Shown: in pieces, positions 56,179 through 64,000 of the stretch
Layout of the letters: every line of letters begins with the position of its first letter
Position numbering within the stretch: position 1 is the first letter of the stretch
Program-made: the position numbers and the translations under genes
Source: Castellaniella denitrificans
GTDB lineage: Bacteria; Pseudomonadota; Gammaproteobacteria; Burkholderiales; Burkholderiaceae_B
Reading direction: 5' to 3'
Assembly: GCF_027214045.1 (NCBI RefSeq)
Contig: NZ_JAPWHE010000003.1
Span: forward strand, 258,217-322,216
DNA length: 64,000 nt
The notes under the pieces: generated by a model
The model's input: the letters and a program-made list of their open reading frames with translations, nothing else
Told to the model about the DNA's origin: nothing
Databases searched by the model: none

Positions 56179-58381
56179 AGCCATTGCCGACATGGCAGCG
56201 CAACCCGAAACAAACTCCAACCCGTCCGATGCCGCGCCGGAAATTCCGGGGGCCGCGCCGCACCAGTTGCACGATGACTCCCTGCTGGCCAGCCTGGTCC
56301 TGGTCACCCGGCTGCTGGGGCGGCCCTGCACCGCACAGCAGTTGTCTTCGGGCCTGCCCCTGGTGGATCAGCGGCTGACGCCGTCCCTGCTGGGGCGTGC
56401 CGCCAGCCGCGCCCAGTGCAGTGCGCGCATCGTGCGCCGCGCCCTGGGCAACTGGTCGCGCGGCGTCATGCCGGCCATCCTGTTCCTGAAGAACCAGCGC
56501 GCCTGTGTGCTGATCCTGGAGCGACGCGACCACTACCTGGTCCATTATCCCGAGGCGGCCGAACCCGTCGAAGTCCCGCGTGCCGAGCTCGAGGCCGAAT
56601 ATGCCGGCCTGGCCTGTTTCGTGCAGCCCCGCTATCGGACAGAGGACCGGACCCAGGACGCCCACATGCGGGCGCGCAGCGGCCATTGGTTCTGGGCTGC
56701 GATGCTGGGCAACTGGAAGCTCTACCGCGACGCCGTGGCGGCCGCCGTGCTGATCAACCTCTTCGCGCTGGTCATGCCGCTGTACACGATGAACATCTAC
56801 GACCGGGTGATTCCCAACAGCGCGGTCGAAACGCTCTGGGCGCTGACCATCGGCATCGCCCTGGCCATGGTATTCAACCTGGTGCTGACGGCCATTCGCG
56901 CTTATGTCGTGGACATCGCCAGCAAGCGGGTGGATGTGGAGCTGTCCTCGCGCATCATGGAGCAGGTGCTGGACCTGCGCATGGAAAGCCGCCCGGTGTC
57001 CGTGGGTTCCTTCGCCTCCAATCTGCGTTCCTTCGAATCCGTGCGCGATTTCATCGCCTCGGCCAGCCTGACCACGCTGGTGGACCTGCCCTTCGTGCTG
57101 CTGTTCCTGGCGGTGCTGGCCTGGATCTCGCCCTGGATGGTGCTGCCGCCCCTGGTGGCCATCGCCGTGATCCTGATCGTATCGCTGTTCTCCCTGGCCC
57201 GCGTCGAAAAGATGACCCTCGAATCCTTCCAGGCCGGGGCGCAGCGCAACGCCGGCCTGATCGAGGCCCTGAATGGCATGGAAACCGTCAAGGCGTTGAA
57301 CGCCCAGAGCCATTCCCAGCGCATGTGGGAAGAATCCACCCGTTGGCTGGCCGAACTGGGCGCGCACATCAAGCTCACTTCCTCGGTCACCGTCAGCTTC
57401 GTGCAGACCTGCCAGCAACTGGTCAACATCGCCGTCGTGGTGATCGGTGTCTATCTGGTCCAGGAGGGCATGACCATGGGCGGCATCATCGCGGCCTCCA
57501 TGATTTCCGGGCGCTGTCTGGCGCCACTGGGCCAGGTCGTGGGCCTGATGATGCAATACCACAACGCCAAGGCGTCGCTGAAGTCCATCGACAACTACAT
57601 GGGCATGCCGGTCGAGCGCCCGGCGGACCGGTCCTTCATGCCGCGTCCCGTCTTGCGGGGCGGCATCGAATTCCAGGGTGTGACCTTCGCCTATCCCAAC
57701 AGTTCCCTCGCCGCGCTGGACAACATCAGCTTCCGCGTCCAGCCCGGTGAAAAGATCGGCATCATCGGCCGCATCGGCTCGGGCAAGACCACCCTCGAAA
57801 AGCTCATCCTGAAACTCTATGCGCCGACTTCCGGCGCCATCCTGATCGACGGCATCGACCTGAATCAGATCGACCCGGCCGATGTGCGCCGCGCGGTCGG
57901 CTACGTGCCTCAGGATCCGGTGCTGTTCTATGGCACCCTCAAGCACAATCTGACCATCGCTTCGCCGTTCGCCACGGACGAGGATGTGCTGCGCGCCGCC
58001 ACCCTGGCCGGCGTGGACGAATTCGCGGCCAGCCACCCCGAGGGCTACGACATGATCGTCGGCGAACGCGGCGATTCCCTGTCCGGCGGCCAGCGCCAGT
58101 CCATCGCCATCGCCCGCGCCCTGGTGAACGACCCCCAGATCCTCCTGCTGGACGAGCCCAGCAGCAATATGGATCATCAGAGCGAATCCCAGCTCAAGAC
58201 CCGCCTGCGGGCCGCCAGCGAGGGCAAGACCCTGATCCTGGTCACGCACCGCACGTCCCTGCTGGATCTGGTCGACCGCCTGATGGTCGTCGACCATGGC
58301 CGCATCGTGGCCGACGGGCCCAAGGCCCAGGTCGTCGAGGCGCTGCGCCAGGGCCGCATCGGCGGCGCCCGCAGGAGCTGA
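56165..58381 (+). CDS. Type I secretion ABC exporter with degenerate peptidase-like domain (LapB-like)
   Basis: 738 residues. The N-terminal 40-170 resembles a C39-like domain, but the Cys of C39 peptidases is not in its motif, so it probably binds substrate without cutting. Six membrane helices follow (about 195-460). The ATPase has Walker A GRIGSGKTTLEKL, signature GDSLSGGQRQSIAIARAL and Walker B ILLLDEPSSNMD. Inner-membrane dimer powering export of the RTX-type adhesin. Overlaps the small protein by 14 bases; the adaptor gene starts four bases after its stop. Confidence 0.93.
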   Translation: MPSSEAIADMAAQPETNSNPSDAAPEIPGAAPHQLHDDSLLASLVLVTRLLGRPCTAQQLSSGLPLVDQRLTPSLLGRAASRAQCSARIVRRALGNWSRGVMPAILFLKNQRACVLILERRDHYLVHYPEAAEPVEVPRAELEAEYAGLACFVQPRYRTEDRTQDAHMRARSGHWFWAAMLGNWKLYRDAVAAAVLINLFALVMPLYTMNIYDRVIPNSAVETLWALTIGIALAMVFNLVLTAIRAYVVDIASKRVDVELSSRIMEQVLDLRMESRPVSVGSFASNLRSFESVRDFIASASLTTLVDLPFVLLFLAVLAWISPWMVLPPLVAIAVILIVSLFSLARVEKMTLESFQAGAQRNAGLIEALNGMETVKALNAQSHSQRMWEESTRWLAELGAHIKLTSSVTVSFVQTCQQLVNIAVVVIGVYLVQEGMTMGGIIAASMISGRCLAPLGQVVGLMMQYHNAKASLKSIDNYMGMPVERPADRSFMPRPVLRGGIEFQGVTFAYPNSSLAALDNISFRVQPGEKIGIIGRIGSGKTTLEKLILKLYAPTSGAILIDGIDLNQIDPADVRRAVGYVPQDPVLFYGTLKHNLTIASPFATDEDVLRAATLAGVDEFAASHPEGYDMIVGERGDSLSGGQRQSIAIARALVNDPQILLLDEPSSNMDHQSESQLKTRLRAASEGKTLILVTHRTSLLDLVDRLMVVDHGRIVADGPKAQVVEALRQGRIGGARRS

Positions 58382-58385
58382 GGTC

Positions 58386-59747
58386 ATGGGGATGCTGCCA
58401 GACTTCCTCGCCGGCCCGCGGCGGTCCTTCGCGCCCAAGCGCGAGGGCGGACGCGACGACATGATCGGCGAGGCCACCTGGGCGCTCAGCCAGCAGCGCA
58501 CGCGCGGCTCGCGCCTGCTGATCTGGATGTCGCTGCTGACGATGGGCGTACTGATCGCCTGGGCTTCCACCGCCAATATCGATGAAGTCGTGCGCGGCGA
58601 GGGCAAGGTCGTGCCCTCGCGCCAGGTCCAGGTCATCCAGAGCCTGGACGGCGGCGTCGTCCAGCAGATCCTGGTGCGCCCCGGCGACAAAGTGGTCAAG
58701 GACCAGGTCCTGCTGCGCATCGATCCCACGCGTTATTCCTCTTCCCTGGGGGAAAACCGCGTCGAGGCCCTGGCCCTGAAAGCCAAGATCGCCCGCCTGG
58801 AGGCCATCGCCAACGACACGCCCTACCAGGCGCCGGAGGACGTCCAGACCCAGGCGCCGGCCCTGGCCGAGCAGGAACGCAACGTCTGGCAGGCCCGTAC
58901 GCGCGAACTGCAGGCCAATCTGGAAGTCGCCCGCGAGCAACTCAACCAGCGACAGCAGGAACTGCGGTCCACCATCGCCAATCGCGACCAGGCCGCCACC
59001 AGTTGCGCCCTGGCCTCGCGCGAATACGCCATGACCAAGCCGTTGCTGTCCAGCGGCGCGGTGTCCCAGGTGGACCTGCTGCGTCTGCAGCGCGACGTGG
59101 CGCGTTTCTGCGGCGAGCAGAAGTCCGCCGCCGCCCAGATCGACAAGATCCAGGCCTCGATCCAGGAAGCCGAGGCCAAACTCAGGGAAACCGAGGTCGC
59201 CTTCCGCAATCAGGCACGCACCGATCTGTCCGACGTCCGCGCCAAGCTCTCCGCCCTGCTGGAAAGCCAGGTCGCGCTGGCCGACCGCGTGACCCTGTCC
59301 AACATCCGTTCGCCGGTCAACGGCACGGTCAAGACCTTGGCGGCCAACACGGTGGGCGGCGTGGTGTCGCCCGGCAAGGACATCATGGAAATCGTCCCGT
59401 CGGACGACACCCTGCTGCTGGAAGTGCGCATCAACCCGCGCGACATCGGCTTCCTCTATCCGGGCCAGAAGGCCGAGGTCAAGTTCACGGCCTACGATTT
59501 TTCCATCTACGGCGGCCTGCAAGGCCATGTCGAGGAAATCGGCGCCGACTCCATCACCGACGAAAAGGGAAACTCCTACTACATCGTGAAGGTCCGCACG
59601 GAAACCGCCTATGTCGGCAGCGACGAGCGGCCCATCATTCCCGGGATGATGGCCGAGGTCCATATCCTGACGGGCAAGCGCACGCTGATGCAGTACCTGC
59701 TCAAGCCCGTGCTGCGCGCACATTCCAACGCCTTTCGCGAACGCTGA
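58386..59747 (+). CDS. Membrane fusion protein of the type I secretion system (HlyD/LapC-like)
   Basis: 453 residues. A cytosolic N-terminus and one membrane helix (about 45-63, LLIWMSLLTMGVLIAWAS) precede a biotinyl-lipoyl-like half-motif VVPSRQVQVIQSLDGGVVQQILVRPGDKV. A long coiled-coil hairpin (about 125-290) is followed by IRSPVNGTVKTLAANTVGG and a beta-barrel. Bridges the ABC exporter to the TolC-family channel. ATG 58386 has AGGAG nine bases upstream, inside the end of the exporter gene. Confidence 0.93.
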   Translation: MGMLPDFLAGPRRSFAPKREGGRDDMIGEATWALSQQRTRGSRLLIWMSLLTMGVLIAWASTANIDEVVRGEGKVVPSRQVQVIQSLDGGVVQQILVRPGDKVVKDQVLLRIDPTRYSSSLGENRVEALALKAKIARLEAIANDTPYQAPEDVQTQAPALAEQERNVWQARTRELQANLEVAREQLNQRQQELRSTIANRDQAATSCALASREYAMTKPLLSSGAVSQVDLLRLQRDVARFCGEQKSAAAQIDKIQASIQEAEAKLRETEVAFRNQARTDLSDVRAKLSALLESQVALADRVTLSNIRSPVNGTVKTLAANTVGGVVSPGKDIMEIVPSDDTLLLEVRINPRDIGFLYPGQKAEVKFTAYDFSIYGGLQGHVEEIGADSITDEKGNSYYIVKVRTETAYVGSDERPIIPGMMAEVHILTGKRTLMQYLLKPVLRAHSNAFRER

Positions 59748-59758
59748 AAGGATTCGCC

Positions 59759-60403
59759 ATGACGATACCTGTGTTGTTGTTGACCGCCGACGATGCCCTG
59801 TACCGGCATTGGTCCGGGCTGGGCGGGCTGGATTGGGCGCCCGCGCGTGGCCACCGCCTGACCGACCTGGCGCCCTGGGGCCGGCGCGGCGTGCTGGTCG
59901 TCGTGGACGCCCGCCTGCTGCCCAAGGCGGGAGGCGCCATCCCGGACGTGCCGGCCGGACTGCAGGTTGTCGTCGCCAGTACGCATCCCGGCGACCCCGA
60001 GGGCCAGCGCGCCCTGGTGGCGGGCGCCGTCGGCTATGTGCATGCCTACATGCCGGTCACCGGCCTGGATCGCGTCCTGCGCCACGTCATGGGCGGCGAA
60101 ATCTGGGTGGGCAAGGGCATGCTGTCTCGCATGCTCAGCCAGATCGGCCAGGCTGCGCCTGAGCCCAACCAGGACTGGGCGCGCGACCTGACCGTGCGCG
60201 AACGCGACGTGGCCCGCTACGTCGCCCTGGGCCATTCGAACCAGTCCATCGCCGACAGCCTGGGCATCACCGAGCGCACCGTGCGTGCGCACATTTCCGC
60301 CATCTTCGAAAAGCTGGGCGTCACCGACCGCCTGATGCTGGCCCTGCGGGTGCACGGCATCGACCAGTACGCCGCGCAGGCGGCGCGGGGCGTGGACGCG
60401 TAG
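59759..60403 (+). CDS. LuxR-family DNA-binding regulator with degenerate receiver
   Basis: 214 residues. The N-terminal 1-120 has a receiver-like pattern (VLLLTADDALY, VLVVVDARLLPK), but the usual Lys before the fifth strand is not evident (GYVHAYMP), so phosphorylation is doubtful. C-terminal 147-200 is a LuxR helix-turn-helix (LTVRERDVARYVALGHSNQSIADSLGITERTVRAHI). AAAGGAT precedes the ATG. It lies between the adaptor and the adhesin genes, so it may tune adhesin expression; this is inference. Confidence 0.85.
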   Translation: MTIPVLLLTADDALYRHWSGLGGLDWAPARGHRLTDLAPWGRRGVLVVVDARLLPKAGGAIPDVPAGLQVVVASTHPGDPEGQRALVAGAVGYVHAYMPVTGLDRVLRHVMGGEIWVGKGMLSRMLSQIGQAAPEPNQDWARDLTVRERDVARYVALGHSNQSIADSLGITERTVRAHISAIFEKLGVTDRLMLALRVHGIDQYAAQAARGVDA

Positions 60404-60421
60404 CCCGGACCAGGGTCCGGG
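60404..60421 (+). terminator. Hairpin after the LuxR-family gene
   Basis: CCCGGAC (60404-60410) pairs with GTCCGGG (60415-60421), directly after the stop, with TCGTATTGTCTTTT downstream. Possibly a partial terminator separating the secretion genes from the very long adhesin gene. Confidence 0.4.
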
Positions 60422-60546
60422 TCGTATTGTCTTTTCCGCCAATACGCAGAGCATCGGTGCACGCGTAGCATCCAGACAAACGATCGCCGTTTCCGCGCGT
60501 TTCCCGTGCTGGCCGGCGTCGCCGAATTCATCACGGGGATTCCGAC

Positions 60547-63500
60547 ATGGCTACCGATACCGTTCTGATCACTCACGTCACCGGCAAGGCCTGGATGCGC
60601 GCATCCGACGGCACGATGGTCGCGCTGCACGAAGGCATGCGCGTGCCGGTGGACGCACACATCGTGACGGGCGAGGGCGCCAGCGTGACCCTGCAGGCCA
60701 CCGGCGTGCCGCCGGTGATCGTCGGCCAGAGCACCGACATGCTGGTGTCCGAGGACCTGGCCGCGGCGCAGCCGCAGCCGGCCGACCACGCGGTGACGCC
60801 TCCGGCCGATTCCGTGGTCGACCAGGTCCTGGCCGCGCTGGACGCGGGCCAGGATCCGTTCGCCGTCCTGGATCCGACTGCGGCGGTGCTGACTGGCGGC
60901 GGTGGCGGCGGCGACAGCTTCACGCGCCTGGCCAGCATCACGGAAACCACCACACCCCTGGCGCTGGCCTATCCGCGCCCAGGCGTGGAGACGCCTGAAT
61001 TCGTGCAGTTGGGCGGCGTCGCCGCCACGGCGGATGTCACGACCGCGCCGGTGCCGGTGCCGGTTCCGGCGGCGCCGACGATTGACGTCAGCGGCGACCC
61101 CGACGGGGGCGAGGGTGGCCCCGAAGTGCCCGCCGGCGTTTTCTCCATCCCCGAAGACAATACGGAAGGCGGGGTGTCCGGTTCGTTCGCCTTCACCGCA
61201 GCCGCGGGTCTGAACAACCTGCAATTCACCTTCACTCCCGAAGCCGGCCAGCCCGGCGGCGTGACCGTGACGCAGGCGGAATTGAACCTCCTGTCCTCTC
61301 CGGGGGCGACGCCGATCGTCATCGATACGGAAAAGGGCTCGTTGACCCTGACCCACTACGATCCCTCCGCCGGGACGGTGGATTACACCTACCGGTCCGA
61401 CGGCGCTCTGGATCATCCCCAGGACCAGGACGCGCTGCCCGACGGCATCACCATCATCGTCAATGACAGCCTGGGCCGCTCGACCTCGGCCGATCTGGTG
61501 GCGAACATCACGGACACGGTGCCGGTGGCCATCGATGACACCAATGCGATTGGTGAGGACGACACGTCTGTGGCCGGGAATGTCCTGACTATCGATGGCG
61601 CCGCGGCGGGCGATCATGCGGACACGCAGGGCGCCGACGGCTCGACGGTGACGGGCATCCAGGCTCCGGGCGCGGCGGCCGGCGAGACGGTGCCGGCCAG
61701 CGGGACGACGGAGGTGCATGGCAAGTATGGCGACCTGACGATCGATGCCGAAGGCCACTACACCTATACGCTGGCGACGGAAGGAGACGATCGCTACCTG
61801 GCCCTGCAAGCGCTGAGCGAGGGCGAGGAAGCCGTCGAAACCTTCAAGTACACGCTGACCGATGGGGATGGCGATACGTCCCAGGCGGACCTGGTAATCA
61901 CGGTCACGGGGGCCGATGATGGCGTGACGGTGGACGTGCCTCCGGGAAAGACCGGCGACAACGACCAGCCGGTGTCGGGCGACATGACCGACCGCGTGGT
62001 GTATGAAAGCGGCCTGACCTCGGGCAGCGATCCGAAGCTGGCCGACCTGACCGCTGAATCCCATTTCACGATCAAGGCGCTGGATGGGCTGGATGATACG
62101 GACGCGGTGACGCTGGGCTATACCGATGCCGGCGGCCACCCGGCCACGCTGGTGCTGAGCAAGACGGAACTGGAGGCCTTGGGCACTGAGTCCAAGACTG
62201 TGGACAGCCGGTACGGCACGATGGAGTTGCATGGCTACAGTCAGGACGCCGATGGCACGATTACGATCGATTACACCTATACGCTGGTCAATGCGCCGGA
62301 GGTGAGCGGCGTCGCGACGACCGATGGCTTCACGGTCGTGGCCAAGGATGCGGATGGCGATACCGACAGCCAGAATCTGGGCATCAGGATCGTGGACGAC
62401 GTGCCGCATGCGCATGCGGACGCGGACAGCGTGGCCGCGGGCCAGTTCACGGCCGAGACGGGCAACGTGATCACGGGCGAGGGCACGGCCGGCGGCACGG
62501 CCAATGCCGACGTGCAGGGCGCCGACGGCGCGCACGTGAGCGCGATTGCCAGCAACAACGTGGCGGCCAACACGGCCACGACGGACGGCTCGGGCAATCT
62601 GGTGATCAACGGCCAGTACGGCGTGCTGACGATCGGCGCGGACGGCGGGTACAGCTACGTGCGCAATGCGGGCACGCCTGGCGGGGTGAACGACGTGTTC
62701 ACCTACACCTTGAGCGATGGGGACACGGACACCGACACGGCGACGCTGACGATCCAGATCGGCAACTCGGTGCCGACGCTGGGTGACATCCCGGCGGCGG
62801 GCGAGGCCGGGGCCGTCGTCTCCGAGGCGGGCCTTCCGGCCCGTGGCGGCGAGCCCGAGGGCTCGCATGCGGGCGATGGCTCGGCGACCACCAGCGGGAC
62901 GATCGCCTTTACCTCCCTGGATGGGTTGAGTGGCGTATCTTTGGGCGGCCAGCCGATCTCCAGCACGGATTCGGCCAGCCCGACGGACCTGGGCAATGGC
63001 CTGAGCGCATACTACACGTACAACGTGGCGACGGGCGCGGGCACGATCCACTACAGCTATACGCTTCCGGACAATACCTCCGGGGACGACACGTCGGTAA
63101 GCTTCGACGTGCAGGTGAGCGATGCCGACGGCCAGTCCTCGGGCACGGGGCACCTGGTGATCGACATTGTGGACGATGCGCCGACGGCGCATCTGGACGT
63201 GGACAGCGTGGCCGCGGGCCAGTTCACGGCCGAGACGGGCAACGTGATCACGGGCGAGGGCACGGCCGGCGGCACGGCCAATGCCGACGTGCAGGGCGCC
63301 GACGGCGCGCACGTGAGCGCGATTGCCAGCAACAACGTGGCGGCCAACACGGCCACGACGGACGGCTCGGGCAATCTGGTGATCAACGGCCAGTACGGCG
63401 TGCTGACGATCGGCGCGGACGGCGGGTACAGCTACGTGCGCAATGCGGGCACGCCTGGCGGGGTGAACGACGTGTTCACCTACACCTTGAGCGATGGGGA

Positions 63501-64000
63501 CACGGACACCGACACGGCGACGCTGACGATCCAGATCGGCAATGAAGCGCCGACGATCGGCACGATCCCGGCGGCCGGTGGCGCGGACACGCAGGTGTAC
63601 GAGGCGGGCCTGCCGGCCACGCGCGGCACGGGCGAGTCGGCGGGCTCGGATGCCAGCCAGTCGACGGTGGCCGACGGCACGATCGGCTTCACCTCGAAGG
63701 ACGGCGTCAGCGCGGTGAGCCTGGGCGGCCACCTCCTGAGCGACGATGCGGGCGCTCCGACGACGTTTGCCGATGGGACTCGCGGCACGGTGAGCGCGTA
63801 CTACGAGTACGACGCGGCCACGGGCGCGGGGACGATCCACTACGCGTACACGCTGGTGGACAACACGGGCGACGACACGTCGGTGACGTACGCGGTGGAT
63901 GTGACCGATGCCGATGGCCAGGGCAGCGGCGCGGGCCACAACCTGGTGATCAACATTGTGGACGATGCGCCGACGGCGCATCTGGACGTGGACAGCGTGG
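60547..64000 (+). CDS. Giant repeat adhesin with LapA-type retention module, N-terminal part
   Basis: Open from ATG 60547 to the window end, 1151 complete codons, continuing off the edge. Residues 1-125 form a LapA/BapA-like retention module: a small beta domain (ITHVTGKAWMRASDGT...GEGASVTLQ), an amphipathic segment VVDQVLAALDAGQDPFAVLD, and TAAVLTGGGGGG with a dialanine at 112-113 where LapG-type proteases cut. Bacterial Ig/VCBS-like repeats follow, rich in Asp and Gly (DGDTDTDTATLTI, DADGQSSGTGHLV) and likely Ca-binding. The type I signal is expected at the unseen C-terminus. Exported by the upstream system; predicted to be held in the outer-membrane channel and to mediate biofilm adhesion. 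Confidence 0.92.
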   Translation, partial: MATDTVLITHVTGKAWMRASDGTMVALHEGMRVPVDAHIVTGEGASVTLQATGVPPVIVGQSTDMLVSEDLAAAQPQPADHAVTPPADSVVDQVLAALDAGQDPFAVLDPTAAVLTGGGGGGDSFTRLASITETTTPLALAYPRPGVETPEFVQLGGVAATADVTTAPVPVPVPAAPTIDVSGDPDGGEGGPEVPAGVFSIPEDNTEGGVSGSFAFTAAAGLNNLQFTFTPEAGQPGGVTVTQAELNLLSSPGATPIVIDTEKGSLTLTHYDPSAGTVDYTYRSDGALDHPQDQDALPDGITIIVNDSLGRSTSADLVANITDTVPVAIDDTNAIGEDDTSVAGNVLTIDGAAAGDHADTQGADGSTVTGIQAPGAAAGETVPASGTTEVHGKYGDLTIDAEGHYTYTLATEGDDRYLALQALSEGEEAVETFKYTLTDGDGDTSQADLVITVTGADDGVTVDVPPGKTGDNDQPVSGDMTDRVVYESGLTSGSDPKLADLTAESHFTIKALDGLDDTDAVTLGYTDAGGHPATLVLSKTELEALGTESKTVDSRYGTMELHGYSQDADGTITIDYTYTLVNAPEVSGVATTDGFTVVAKDADGDTDSQNLGIRIVDDVPHAHADADSVAAGQFTAETGNVITGEGTAGGTANADVQGADGAHVSAIASNNVAANTATTDGSGNLVINGQYGVLTIGADGGYSYVRNAGTPGGVNDVFTYTLSDGDTDTDTATLTIQIGNSVPTLGDIPAAGEAGAVVSEAGLPARGGEPEGSHAGDGSATTSGTIAFTSLDGLSGVSLGGQPISSTDSASPTDLGNGLSAYYTYNVATGAGTIHYSYTLPDNTSGDDTSVSFDVQVSDADGQSSGTGHLVIDIVDDAPTAHLDVDSVAAGQFTAETGNVITGEGTAGGTANADVQGADGAHVSAIASNNVAANTATTDGSGNLVINGQYGVLTIGADGGYSYVRNAGTPGGVNDVFTYTLSDGDTDTDTATLTIQIGNEAPTIGTIPAAGGADTQVYEAGLPATRGTGESAGSDASQSTVADGTIGFTSKDGVSAVSLGGHLLSDDAGAPTTFADGTRGTVSAYYEYDAATGAGTIHYAYTLVDNTGDDTSVTYAVDVTDADGQGSGAGHNLVINIVDDAPTAHLDVDSV
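62424..62765 (+). repeat. Adhesin long repeat, copy 1
   Basis: 342 bp that match 63201-63542 with no difference I could find by eye. It encodes one Ig-like domain from DSVAAGQFTAETGNVITG to DTDTATLTIQIGN. It alternates with a second, more diverged domain of about 145 residues; the full unit is 777 bp. Confidence 0.9.
63201..63542 (+). repeat. Adhesin long repeat, copy 2
   Basis: Same sequence as 62424-62765, offset 777 bp. The preceding GACGATGCGCCGACGGCGCA block also recurs at 63961, and a third copy begins at 63990 and leaves the window, offset 789 bp. Confidence 0.9.

Noticed and set aside
62424..63542. CRISPR-like or satellite repeat array
   Set aside because: The repeats are long, in frame and encode protein domains; no short repeats with unique spacers exist.
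60217..63981. 1254-residue minus-strand reading frame opposite the adhesin
   Set aside because: It is a shadow of the GC-rich repeat adhesin: its repeats mirror the sense repeats, it has no ribosome site, and it runs over the LuxR-family gene. The plus frame has a retention module and VCBS-like domains.

Overview
The window looks like the chromosome of a GC-rich betaproteobacterium of the order Burkholderiales, most likely Alcaligenaceae (Bordetella/Achromobacter/Castellaniella-like). The basis is gene order (metG next to apbC, then tamA-tamB-dcd-Orn/Lys/Arg decarboxylase; folK-pcnB; hda next to purM; mutL-miaA), the strongly GC-biased codon use, and an endonuclease-type MutL. The genus is inference; no rRNA or tRNA gene was found.

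The left part (1-11.6 kb) is a partial metG followed by a clearly AT-richer accessory island of about 9 kb that separates metG from apbC. The island holds three things: a two-gene minus-strand operon of a nitrilase-fold protein and a zinc-hook SMC/Rad50-like ATPase, a Lamassu-like layout that I could not match to a named system; a tyrosine recombinase broken by one in-frame stop; and what look like one or two integron gene cassettes with no integron integrase in view. The second cassette carries a reverse transcriptase of the unknown-group/defence type and ends in a convincing 117-bp attC site. Next to it is a 45-residue ORF behind a strong promoter that overlaps a LexA-like box.

From 11.6 to 25.3 kb is core genome: a small membrane protein, apbC, the tamA-tamB outer-membrane assembly pair, dcd, a PLP amino-acid decarboxylase, a BaiN-type flavoprotein, a CoA-transferase and an MDR oxidoreductase. 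From 25.3 to 35.2 kb is a LysR-controlled catabolic cluster: aldehyde dehydrogenase, tricarballylate-dehydrogenase-like flavoprotein, a complete branched-chain-type ABC importer and a PrpF-family isomerase. The genes are closely spaced or overlapping, so they are probably one transcript for import and oxidation of an unidentified carboxylate.

From 35.2 to 40.1 kb is gcvT-gcvH-gcvP behind a tandem glycine riboswitch. From 40.1 to 53.8 kb is housekeeping: tautomerase, folA, an HxlR-SCP2 regulator divergent from a SnoaL-VOC fusion, folK-pcnB, hda with a HAD phosphatase, purM, mutL-miaA, a DedA protein, and an AEC transporter-tsaE-amiC group.

From 54.3 kb to the end is a type I secretion operon (TolC-family outer-membrane protein, small acidic protein, LapB-like ABC exporter, LapC-like adaptor, LuxR-family regulator) followed by a giant repeat adhesin that runs off the window. 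The adhesin has a LapA-type N-terminal retention module with a dialanine candidate cleavage site, and long repeats that are almost identical at DNA level.
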